Part shown: piece after piece, positions 54,575 to 63,960 of the stretch
How the letters are laid out: every line of letters starts with the position of its first letter
How positions within the stretch are numbered: the first letter of the stretch is position 1
Assembly: GCA_922989275.2 (NCBI GenBank)
Contig: OV277864.1
Coordinates: forward strand, 3,286,001 to 3,350,000
DNA: 64,000 nt
Source of the DNA: Gari tellinella
Taxonomy: Eukaryota > Mollusca > Bivalvia > Cardiida > Psammobiidae
Direction of reading: 5' to 3'
Translations under genes and position numbers: made by a program
Notes under the pieces: generated by a model
What the model was told of the DNA's origin: nothing
Seen by the model: only the letters and a program-made list of their open reading frames with translations
The model's database searches: none

Positions 54575-54808
54575 TTTAATGGACAGTTCTAGTTTCCTAT
54601 TTAATCTAGTCCATTTATCTATTTGGTCTAGTTCATTTGTGGCTCTTTATAATGACAAATGGTAAACATTGCATACCCTGATCAGAGCAGGAACCCTCTG
54701 TTCAGGGTATATATTGGTTGCATACATGTAGGACTAGTGTTGCATTTACATGTTCAATGTTTGTAAATGACGTGTATACTCGTCACTAGAGTTCAATGAG
54801 TGAATCCA
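54575..54808 (-). mobile_element. TT-G-like element
   Basis: AACATTGCATACCCTGATCA and CCCTCTGTTCAGGGTATATA form the hairpin. TACATGTAGGACTAG at 54723 matches TAGGACAAG in the copy at 30824, with six extra bases. The ends are decayed. Confidence 0.6.
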
Positions 54809-54879
54809 TTGAAATAAACACTAGTGATAATTATGTTTGTTCTGAAGGAACAATGTCGTTTTGAAACGTAAATTCGTAA

Positions 54880-55045
54880 AATGCAAGTGGTGGACACTGG
54901 ATCTGATGGACTTCTGCAAGAGCCCTCTGACTACGGTATCCATTGAATCGTGTTCAAATTTATTGTAAACCAACACATAGAGAGTCAAATCACGAACTTT
55001 TCTAAACTTGGAACTGGAATATTTAAAGTTCCAGGGGCCGAGATA
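54880..55045 (+). mobile_element. TT-G remnant
   Basis: GAGCCCTCTGACTACGGTAT and GGAATATTTAAAGTTCCAGG match the hairpin tip and right flank of G. Confidence 0.45.
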
Positions 55046-55245
55046 AAATAATAAATTATAAAACTAAACTACGAGTTCTTGCTAAACATTAAATATGCTT
55101 TAGCTGTCACTTTTATTACCGCTTTTCTCATGACATCGTGTTTTCATGCCTGTATAAGCTCTTCATGTAAATGTATGTTCGTGCTTTTGTCCTATATTAA
55201 TAAATGAACTAAAGAAAACAGATCTAAACCGAGCTATAGCGTTCC

Positions 55246-55470
55246 TTAACCCCTTCACTGCCTTACCACGAGTTCACGAGTTGTTTGCAAACAATTTCGA
55301 TCCTGATCAGATGCGGCGTAACGCGACATCTGATGAGGGTCCACATTAATTGACATTCATTTTAATATATTCAATACACTAATTTCAAAATACCTAATAT
55401 TTAAATTTGAGAAATAATAGCAGGCGACAATTGTTTAAAGTATATGACATCATGGTAGTGACAGGGGTAA
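55246..55470 (+). mobile_element. TT-D2 element
   Basis: TTAACCCCTTCACTGCCTTA starts it. The hairpin CGATCCTGATCAGATGCGGC / GCGACATCTGATGAGGGTC is imperfect. It ends GTAGTGACAGGGGTAA. Confidence 0.78.
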
Positions 55471-55548
55471 GACAAGTTCTTCTTTACTCTCATTCCATGT
55501 TAAACTTTAAGCAGCCTCCGGTCTAAAACGCTGATTCCTCGAAAAGGG

Positions 55549-55640
55549 ATACACTTGGGAAAACGTTTTTCTCACTCAATAATCGCGTTTACTCCCAAAA
55601 TAGTTTCCATTCTGCATCAAACACCTTAATAAGCATTGCT
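55549..55640 (-). mobile_element. TA-A left remnant
   Basis: TACACTTGGGAAAACGTTTT, CAATAATCGCGTTTACTCCC and TTTCCATTCTGCATCAAAC. Confidence 0.5.
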
Positions 55641-55869
55641 GTATACTATTGTTCGACTGCAACTAATTTGAGGTATTGGACATTTTACATCATTTCAATA
55701 TTTTCGAGCTTTTATTTAAAACTGTAACCAAGCCACATCTGCAGGAAACAACAGAGCTCGCCTGTCATTTCAAATTATACGTTGTTTCAGACTGCGTATG
55801 TGACAGCATTACTCGCATTTTGTATATCTTAAAGAATGTTATCGTAACAACCGAGCGCCTCATAGCAAA

Positions 55870-56096
55870 CATTATTTCCGAGTTTACGCATAATGGCGTC
55901 CCTTTCAAACAGTGTACATGTAAAAACAGTAAAGACCCAGACCAAAGGTCTCCTAAAGGAGTGTATTAGTCATATTCTTCACTATTTATAATAATGCAAA
56001 ACATTGAAAAACACACCAACCCTTTAAAGTCTGAAATGGTCTAAACTAAACTGGAAACAGGAATTGTCCATTTAAGGTTTCAGGGAGGAAAGAGTA
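55870..56096 (+). mobile_element. TT-G element, decayed
   Basis: GGCGTCCCTTTCAAACAGTG and the hairpin GTAAAGACCCAGACCAAAGG with a CTCCTAAAGGAG tip. The right flank GGTTTCAGGGAGGAAAGAGT is well conserved. Confidence 0.7.
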
Positions 56097-56099
56097 AAA

Positions 56100-56715
56100 T
56101 TGTCATCTTCTTTAACACCGCTGATGGAGCGAGTAGCCTAAAAGTTTGCAATTTACGTATTCTTGAGATAGCATGTTTGATAACGTGACATTGCTTATAC
56201 AAATAAACTCTTCAATGTCAAAGAGTCCCGACCAAATAATTATAAGTGATTTGTTTTGACAAACTTGTCCCATGTTTCAGGTACGCCTTCTACTGACATA
56301 CCCTGTTGAATTGTAATAATTTTCAAGCAGTTTGATCTAGATCCATTGACTAGGTGTCTGATTAGAATCAAATATATTCTATACTCGTTTTTTTTAATGA
56401 AGCCTCCGTTAAATGGATTAGAAATTAAATAGGAAATTGCAAATTTTCTGTTTTCAATACGTGCTATCTTTACAGATTTAGTGTTCTGAAGCAGAGGTAT
56501 CGAATGTGTGAGATGCAGTGCCAATTGCAAGTTTTGCAAAAACTTTTACCTAATATTGCCGGGAGCATTATGTTGACGTTATCATTAAGACAATCTCAAA
56601 CCACATCCATCGCTCTAATCGGTCCTTGATATGTTCAAGATACCCTGAACTTAGAAATACAATAAAGTCTTCCTCTGCATACCAATCAAAATATTATTTC
56701 GTGTGTACGTTTAAA
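56100..56715. other. No gene; one hairpin scrap
   Basis: GCAGTTTGATCTAGATCC and GTCTGATTAGAATC at 56325-56365. Confidence 0.4.
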
Positions 56716-56718
56716 TTA

Positions 56719-56803
56719 TGTGACTGCTTAAAGCAAGGTAAAGGTAAGACAGAAAGCTCCTTCAGGAGCTTTCTGTTTTACTTTTAACTTACTTTAATAT
56801 GTT
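56719..56803. repeat. Hairpin II cassette without recognisable ends
   Basis: TGTGACTGCTTAAAGCAAGG leads to CAGAAAGCTCCTTCAGGAGC, which pairs with TTTCTGTTTTACTTTTAACT. Neither TA-C nor TT-F ends flank it. Confidence 0.65.
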
Positions 56804-56804
56804 A

Positions 56805-57405
56805 TATCTTTCCAACATAGATACTCGAATGGCCGTGCTGGATGTACATTATTGTATAACTGCATGTTATCGAGTGGTATTACAATAAACTTGCAATCCA
56901 TTTGTCTGAATCTACAAGATTGATCTCGAAAAAACGAAAAGGCAAGAAAAAAGGAATGTGCCGGCAGATGAAAATATTATATCAGTCTGGTTTAAGAAAG
57001 CCTACTTTACGATAGAGAATTTTTATTGCAATACCCTTCATGTTTGCACTTGACTTAAATGCCTGAAGTAAAGAAAGACGAGAGTTTTGTTATAAAATTT
57101 GATGTAAAACCAATTGATAAAAATATAGTTATAACCTTAAGAAACGGAAATCTTTTAAATTCGCAAACTTTAAAGACACTTATTGAATATAATCTTTATT
57201 ACCAGAGTTAGTTCGTATTCTGACTGAACAGATATTATCAACATGTAGGGCTTAGACTCTACTGTGACACATATCTATATTACACGATTGTTTGGAATTG
57301 TTTTAACAATTTTTAAAAAGCAGTAACTGTCGAACCCTGATACATTGTACCTCACAATATAAGAGGGGCTTTCAGGTATATCAAAGTAATAATACCTTGA
57401 AATAC
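56805..57405. other. No gene or element recognised
   Basis: No structure seen. Confidence 0.4.
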
Positions 57406-57408
57406 TGG

Positions 57409-57657
57409 TACAGTGGAGAAGACGTTATTCTTTCATAATAAACGCATTTATGCTAAAACTAGTATTTCTATTGCAAACAGTTTGGAGCCAGATCAGTCAC
57501 TGGGTAAGCCGGTGTCTGATTTGGCTCCAAACTGTTTGCCGACCGCATGGAAATATTGTTATAGTTATCAATAAAGTGTCATTTTCTACAATATATTGGC
57601 GTGCGTTTGCATTTCATTTGCGTTTAAACGGGAAATAATAACGTCTTCTCCACTGTA
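57409..57657 (-). mobile_element. TA-A element, intact
   Basis: 249 bp, TA at 57409-57410 and 57656-57657. The hairpin centre is ACTGGGTAAGCCGG. Confidence 0.88.
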
Positions 57658-57926
57658 GGTTCGAATTATTGTAGCTTTAGTTATGGAATCTCAACTACAA
57701 ACATACGGAATAGTTTGATCACGCGAGTTGGAGGTTACGGGGTTCGAATATACGGAGTTTAATTCAATACTAATATGTCACATTCCCTTTGGAATTACTT
57801 TGAGGGAGTCATTGTTCAGTTTGTTTATCAAACATAAATACACAATTACCAAAAAACGCCAATACAAACTCACTTTTGCAACCCTTCCAAGGAAGAATTG
57901 CTTTTATTGTTTTTTGATTGCATTTA

Positions 57927-58124
57927 CAGGGCTCCAGATAAAGGGGTATTTCAGAAACTAAACGTGTTATTATTTAATTAAACCCTTTATGTCACAAATC
58001 ATTAGAATCGTCTCTTCGATGCGATTCTAATGAGAAGTGACACCATACGATTCTGTGTTGAAAGGAGTGAGAATTACCAATGGGTTGGATTTGGTCAATG
58101 TTCTCTCTCTTATCTGCAGCCCTG
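57927..58124. mobile_element. J-type inverted-repeat element
   Basis: CAGGGCTCCAGATAA is matched by TTATCTGCAGCCCTG. An inner hairpin lies near 57998-58042 (ATTAGAATCGTCTCTTCG / TGCGATTCTAAT). CAGGG ends recall hAT-type elements, but no 8-bp target duplication is evident. Confidence 0.6.
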
Positions 58125-58236
58125 TTTTAATAGCAGTTTGAAAGTAAAGTAAAGACGTCCGTCATGAGATATCTGCTTTAGTTTTATACGGCTGGGAATA
58201 GTCACACCGGAAAGAATCATTATGTTTAGAAAGTGT

Positions 58237-58458
58237 ACAATAGGGGAGGAGATTTTTAATGAACACGTTTGTACTTAAATCTTAAGTTGCAAAGTGTGTA
58301 GACTCGGATCAGATGCGGTGTATCCCGTGATCTGGCTCCAAACTATTCTCCGCTCATACGTGTATTATAATTAGTTGTCTACAGTAACAAAAATGTACTA
58401 TCATTTCCATTTTATTGTATTGCGTTCAAACGAGAAAGTATAACAGATTCTCTGTAAG
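58237..58458 (-). mobile_element. TA-A element, aged
   Basis: GTAGACTCGGATCAGATGCG and CGTGATCTGGCTCCAAACT are hairpin relics. GTTCAAACGAGAAAGTATAA and CAGATTCTCTGTA form the right end. Confidence 0.55.
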
Positions 58459-58679
58459 TGCAAGATTCAACTGGATGTTAATGGCTGTATCCCACCATGA
58501 TACATGTCTTTTCTAGATGTCACGAGTTTTTATAAGTAAGTTGTAATCCCACACAAGCCCAAGCTCTCCACTGATCTAATGCTGTTATGTTATCAATCTT
58601 TACATTCGTGCAGATTCGGCGTGTGATATTGTGATAGCTTGAATGAAACAGCAGTCGCGAGGATAAAATATCTCATACT

Positions 58680-58825
58680 TTATCTCTTTGCATGCTGGTT
58701 TTTTTTTATCGTCTGCAACAATTATCGTCTGCTTCTGTTCTAAAATTAGAATTTTTCAATATTTATTTTAAATTCAGTGTCAGAATGGCAAACAGTTTGG
58801 ATCCAAACTGTTTGCAAAGGTTATG
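58680..58825 (-). mobile_element. TT-D3-like copy with the hairpin collapsed to its base
   Basis: CAAACAGTTTGGATCCAAAC continuing to TGTTTGC (58790-58816) is a perfect short palindrome; the whole tip has gone symmetrically. TTTGCATGCTGG and TATCGTCTGCTTC flank it on the left. Confidence 0.6.
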
Positions 58826-58863
58826 CCTGTGGCAGCTATATCCACCGCTAGCGTACAGAGAGT

Positions 58864-59113
58864 TACAGTGGAGAATCTGTTATTCTTCCCCGTTTAAACG
58901 CAAACGTACGCAAACGCAAAGCGTTAAAACTTAGAAAAGAACAACTTTTGGACAATTCTGATATTTCATGTTTATCTTGGTGGCAAACAGTTTGGAGCCT
59001 GATCAGACGCCGGGTTACCCGGCGTCTGATCTGGCTCCAAACTGTTTGTAAAAGAAAAAATAGTTTTGGCGTAAACGCGTTTATCGGGAAAGAATAACAG
59101 ATTCTCCACTGTA
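58864..59113 (+). mobile_element. TA-A, young 250-bp subfamily
   Basis: Exactly 250 bp, TA at 58864-58865 and 59112-59113. Confidence 0.93.
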
Positions 59114-59142
59114 AGTAAACGCGTTAAGCATGATAGCAAGCT

Positions 59143-59331
59143 ACCGTCTAGTATCTCCATTACGACCACTTAATTGTGTTAATAATCATGTATTTACGAC
59201 AGGTGACTGCTTAAAGCTTTAGGAGCTTTCTGTTTTACTGTCACATTGCTTTAAACTGCCACCTGTCTTTCGTACAATCAATTAGCCTTCGTTTTAGTGG
59301 TCGTAATAGTGAGAGGTATTACATCACTGTA
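59143..59331. mobile_element. TA-C copy lacking the left hairpin arm
   Basis: CATTACGACCACTTAATTGT and GTCGTAATAGTGAGAGG flank the core. The core jumps from CTGCTTAAAGC to TTTAGGAGCTTTCTG. Confidence 0.78.
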
Positions 59332-59485
59332 CCTCACATGTTAAATATTAAGTCAGGCTTGAATTTAGCGACCGTCCATCAGAAACATGTATTCTGAGTG
59401 TTAACTAAAGTTTCGATTGAACACGCGACAGGAGTAAAGTGGAGAAATCGCTTTATTACCCCATTTACACGAACTTACGTGCAGT

Positions 59486-59735
59486 TACGGTGGATAATCT
59501 GTTATTCTTTCCCGTTTAAACGCAAACGTACGCAAACGCAAAGCGCTAAAACGTAGAAAAGAACAATTTTTGGACAATTCTGATATTTCATGTTTATCTT
59601 GGTGGCAAACAATTTGGAGCCTGATCAGACGCCGGGTTACCCGACGTCTGATCTGGCTCCAAACTGTTTGCACTGCAAATAATAGTTTTAGCGTAAACGC
59701 GTTTATTGGGAAAGAATAACGTTTTCTCCACGGTA
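59486..59735 (+). mobile_element. TA-A, young 250-bp subfamily, nested
   Basis: Exactly 250 bp, TA at 59486-59487 and 59734-59735. Confidence 0.93.
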
Positions 59736-59910
59736 TAATGCAGTGAAATGGACAACTCTTCAAATAAAATTGTCAGACGGATTATTGTGATATGAGTGGA
59801 AAACCGTCTAGAGATTGATAAGACGCCGGGTAACCCGGTAACTGATCAGGTTCCAAACTAGTTGCAATGGAAATAATTATTTTAGTACAAACGTGTTTTT
59901 GGGGAAAGAA

Positions 59911-60280
59911 TACAGTACTCTCTCGCTACAACAATACCAACGGGAAACATAAAATGTGTGTGTTGTTCGGAGGGAGTTGTGATAGTGAGGAGAAAATGGT
60001 AACCCTAGAATACATTTGCAAACAGTTTGAACCCAGATCAGACGCCGCGTAACGCGGCGTCTGATCTGGATTCAAACTGTTTGTCACTCATCTTTATGTT
60101 TCTTTTGCCAAGACAGCCAATACACAACTTTAAGAAAAATACAACAGAGAATAATTTCAAGCAGACGATATTGCAGCAGTAAAAGTTAGACATAATGATC
60201 TTGTTTGGGGAACAGCAGCAAGCATTGTTATAAGGAGGAAATAGTTGTTCCCAGAGTCGTTGTAGGGAGGGATCACTGTA
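59911..60280 (+). mobile_element. TA-B inside the TA-A terminal repeat
   Basis: 370 bp, TA at 59911-59912 and 60279-60280. Hairpin around GCGTAACGC perfect. The right half holds CAAGCAGACGATATTGCAG and GGGAGGGATCACTGTA. Confidence 0.9.
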
Positions 60281-60299
60281 ACGTCTTCTTCACTGTAAT

Positions 60300-61250
60300 G
60301 AATATATACATGTACATTTATCACATATATTGCGGTTTGGGAGTGCAATAAAGCCATTGTATAAATATCGTAATCCACTAGTGGAATATCGTGTTTTGGG
60401 CTCCTGCCTAAACTTTTCGTCCACAAGCACTGCATGCAGCGGGACACCAAAGACGTCATTTGCGATGACGTACCCATTAACAACGTCATGTTTTCACGGA
60501 AAATCTATATAGGCCTACATTGAATACTACAAACTTGATTGATTTAATAGGTGTTTAAAAGTGTTTAGTGATAAATAGAAGTTTACACTCGTGCTCATTA
60601 CTTATCATCTTAAATAAACTCGTTGACTAAAATTAATATTAGACTCGCCAAGGCTAGCGTCATATTTTTGTAGTCAACTCATTTGTTAAAATTGATCAAT
60701 GATGGTCACTCATGTAAGATCCTCTATGTATACACGTACATCGCTTTTGTGTTTTACTTTCGACCGGCTATGAATTGTTGCATACTTTTAGTACAAACAT
60801 GTAAATCTATCTAACAGACGTTGAATGTAGATTTGACTGTGTCTGCATTTTATTATCATGCTAGTTTCAAGGGTACTGTTATTTAGATATTACAGTCAAA
60901 CCAGCGTTCAGCGGTCACTTAGACGATAAACAAATTGCATTGTTGTATAAAAGCGCCAACGCCATGCGAGAGCAATGTTATCTATTGGAGTTGTCTCTAT
61001 TATTTTTGTTCTGTATCAAGAAATAAACTGTATTTAGAGGTTGATTGACTGGTATCTTTACTCAGATAATATTGTACGAATATATTACAGCGTATCGTAA
61101 ATAATGCGACAAAAATATCGTTCTGCATTATCTCTGTAGATGAAACGGATATGCCATGCGCGGATTCAGATGGGTTTTCGGAGGTTCCACACGTCCTTGG
61201 AACCTACTTAGAATGGTGACAGAAGAGAATATTGAAACACTGAATATGTT
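60300..61250. other. No gene or intact element
   Basis: TTACAGTCAAACCAGCGTTC at 60890 looks like a lone TA-type end. TACATGTA at 60307. Confidence 0.4.
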
Positions 61251-61251
61251 G

Positions 61252-61494
61252 AACAGTGGAGAATGCGTCATTCTGTCCCGTAAAAACGGAACGCAAAAGC
61301 CAAGCACTAAATAGTCGTAAATGGAACATTTATGAAAATGGTGACGTTTCATATTACTAAGAGAGACACATAGTTTGGGCTTTATTAGACGCAGGATAAC
61401 CCGACGTCTGATCTGGAGTCAAACTGTTTGCAATTGGAGTAATAGTTTTAGCATAAAAGTCTATATTTGGAAATGATCACGTCTTATCCAGTGT
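61252..61494 (+). mobile_element. TA-A element, aged
   Basis: ACAGTGGAGAATGCGTCATT starts it. TTATTAGACGCAGGATAACC and GACGTCTGATCTGGAGTC form the hairpin. GTCTTATCCAGTGT ends it. Confidence 0.72.
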
Positions 61495-61514
61495 CTGCTT
61501 AATCTTCTCGGCTG

Positions 61515-61765
61515 TACAGTGGAGAAAATGTTATTCTTTCCCAATAAACGCGTTTATGCTAAATCTATTATGTCCACTGCAAACAGTTTGGAGCCTGATC
61601 AGAGGCCGCAAACCCGGCGTCTGATCAGGCTCCAAACTGTTTGCCGCTCATATCAAAATGAAAAATCAGAATTGTCATAAAATTGACCTTTTCTACATTT
61701 AAGTGTTTTGCGTTTGCGTTTCGTTTGCGTTTAAACCGGGAAAGGATAACGCATTCTCAACTGTA
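61515..61765 (-). mobile_element. TA-A element, intact
   Basis: 251 bp, TA at 61515-61516 and 61764-61765. The left hairpin tip is damaged (GAGGCCGCAAACCC). Unlike other copies, both arms read CCTGATCAG. Confidence 0.9.
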
Positions 61766-61769
61766 CAGT

Positions 61770-62012
61770 TTCCGAGAACAAATTTTGGATCCGCTCCTAT
61801 ATGCCATATCTATGAAACAGATTTTACTATTCCGTCTAGAATACTTTCTTCCAGAAAAGCAAAAACAGGACTATAAAATTACTCATGCGAAAATAATGTG
61901 TTTTAACAATACCTGTGCAATTTAATTTGGCAACTCACAGACGCAGGTACGCTAGAAGTATTTGTACAGAAAATCCTCTAGAAACCAACACTTTTCAACA
62001 TGATAACAAAGT
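61770..62012. other. No gene or element recognised
   Basis: No structure seen. Confidence 0.35.
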
Positions 62013-62015
62013 CGG

Positions 62016-62253
62016 TTAACCCTTTCTGCGCCAAATTAATTGTGAGAATTGTCTCGCCTTTGGTCGTTTGTTTCATTATTGTTGACTGCAAGATCTTTCA
62101 AAGGTATATGTCAGGTAGTATAACTTAAGAAATACTGATACGAATGTTAAACAGTTGGATCCTGATCAGACGCTGCGTTACGCGGTGTCTGATCTGCATC
62201 CAAAGTGCTTTCCTCAAAGTCGACTTTATGCGACTCTGGCTGTGAAAGAGTAA
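62016..62253 (-). mobile_element. TT-D element
   Basis: TTAACCCTTTCTGCGCC and TCTGGCTGTGAAAGAGTAA are the ends. The hairpin CAGTTGGATCCTGATCAGAC is paired to GTCTGATCTGCATCCAAAG. Confidence 0.78.
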
Positions 62254-62259
62254 ATCCAT

Positions 62260-62380
62260 TCATGGTAACGATCCTCAAATTAAGACATCAATAAACAGTG
62301 TAAACGCTGATTAGATGCTGCAAAATACGACGTCTCTAAACCGTAGACTGCAGTTTTGTTTAGTTTCAGGGTAATAAGTT
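62260..62380 (+). mobile_element. TT-E remnant
   Basis: AATCCATTCATGGTAACG and AAACAGTGTAAACGCTGATT, with ACGACGTCTCTAAACC as the other arm. Confidence 0.45.
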
Positions 62381-62604
62381 AATACAAGTACAAAATTATT
62401 ATTATACATTTTATAATATTAAAACCATGACAATAGAGTGTATTACAGTCGAGAAGGAACGCATGTAAAACATTAAAATCCGTAAAAGTATGATCTTGGG
62501 CAAACATACAAAGCTAAACTGGTTCGAGCCAGTGATAATGAGGCCGGAGAGATACTGACCCAGTTGGGATTTAGGATCTACTGTTTTGTGCAATCCTTTT
62601 TTTC

Positions 62605-63960
62605 TCACCTAATGACAATTTGATGGACCGCAATTCCGTATCCAAGGTTCGACTCCAGGTTAAAACCGGTCTTCCTCGTCTGCGCCAACCTTCCGGATTC
62701 CAATCCAGAGTCTGTCTGGTTGTGTTTGTTGGTTCTCTTCTTAGAATGTGACCAATCCATCTCCATTTCCTTTCCTGATTGTTTGACTGGCTGTTGTCTT
62801 GTCTTCTTCAAGATTTCTTGATTCGAAATGCGGTCAGGCCAACAGACCTGCAATATCTTTCTCAGGCATCTTTTGATGAAGACATGCAGTTGTTTGTGGT
62901 CCAACTTCTTTGTATGTTTCCAGGACTGTGATACATAAAGCAGCAAGAAGTTTAACTTTAGTTGGCAAAAGAATGTTGTTGTTGTTCCAGATTGTTTTTA
63001 GCAAGTTGAAAGAATAATGTCAATGGCTTGTCCTTCAAGCTGAATGGGAGTGTTGCGGTTATCATTCTTCGCATACTCTTTGTCTTTTTGACATTGATCT
63101 AAAGTCCAGTTGTTTTGGCAATGCTGTGAAGAGATTGTGTCTTCTCTTGAATATGGTTGAAGGTGTGTAGTAGAGGACATTGACAGCTTTGGGGGAACTA
63201 ATTTGCACAGAAATAATAATTGTTTTTCATATGGTATGACATGAACCGAATAACGGAAAAAGTCCGAATAAATCAAACGATGCGAAATATGATTTTTGGG
63301 GTAAAATGACTATTTAGCAATAAACGAAAATTCGAATTTTTTGAATTTTCGCCACTGTGGTCTTTTTATGAACAAAAATGCTTAAACTTTTCAGATTAGG
63401 CACATATTCCATTACACTCAAGGCTAGTAACTTCGTACGACAACTATTGTCGTAAGTCAGATTATAAAAGTTTCAATTATTATTTATATCTCCATATAAT
63501 CCAGTGTGTCTTTTCAAGACGATTCCAAAAAGATACTACATGACAGGATTAGATAGAGAAATAAGTTTTGACTAACGACAATATATGTCGTACGAAGTGT
63601 TATGAAACGAGCATCAGAAGTCCTATGTCGTCCGCGAAATCAATCCTATAAAGGTCCACTGTATACCTCTTGGATGACTTGTTGCTCTTCTCATCACCCA
63701 GTCAACACCAATGGTGAAGATCATTGGTGATAGCAAATACCCTTGTCTAACTCCTGTCAGGACAACAATGGCTAGTACAAGGTCTGTATCATGAATTACA
63801 TGGCAGATCGTATTCTCATAATAGCTACGGACAATGCTGATTATCTTTCTTGGCATTCCATAGCTCCTCATGATCTTCCAAATGATTGCTCTGTCTATGG
63901 TATCAAAAGCTTTTGCGGAAGTCAATGAAGTTTATGTAAAGTGGAGATTGCCATTCTAAA
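62605..63960 (-). pseudogene. LINE reverse transcriptase fragment, interrupted and frameshifted
   Basis: Read from 63960 downwards it encodes EWQSPLYINFIDF and KAFDTIDRAIIWKIMRSYG (RT motif A). Then come LTGVRQGYLLSPMIF (thumb-side palm block) and, after a 1-base shift, IDFADDIGLLMLVS with the catalytic FADD box (about 63610-63650). Coding resumes near 63190 with HIQEKT, SIAKTTGL and INVKKTKSM. It ends with LLYVSQSWKHTKKLDHKQLH, CLRKILQVCWPDRISNQEIL and SGLESGRLAQTRKTGF. The order and motifs are those of a non-LTR pol C-terminal half. The endonuclease part is outside the window. It carries frameshifts, a stop and an insertion of about 400 bp, so it is not functional. Confidence 0.85.
63428..63602. 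mobile_element. Small inverted-repeat element inside the LINE
   Basis: AACTTCGTACGACAACTATT / AATATATGTCGTACGAAGTG form inverted ends about 175 bp apart. It lies just after the FADD codons of the antisense LINE. The intervening 63195-63427 is also foreign to the LINE. Confidence 0.55.

Larger units (their letters stand above)
59435..60297 (+). mobile_element. Older TA-A host carrying two later insertions
   Basis: The left end TAAAGTGGAGAAATCG precedes the first insert. The middle (59736-59910) has the hairpin GAGATTGATAAGACGCCGGG. The end GGGGAAAGAA is cut by TA-B and resumes as ACGTCTTCTTCACTGTA, so the terminal repeat itself was the target. Confidence 0.8.

Noticed and set aside
57715..57760. 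tRNA-like GGGGTTCGAATAT near 57743
   Set aside because: Only the short B-box-like word is present; no stems or A-box at a sensible distance.
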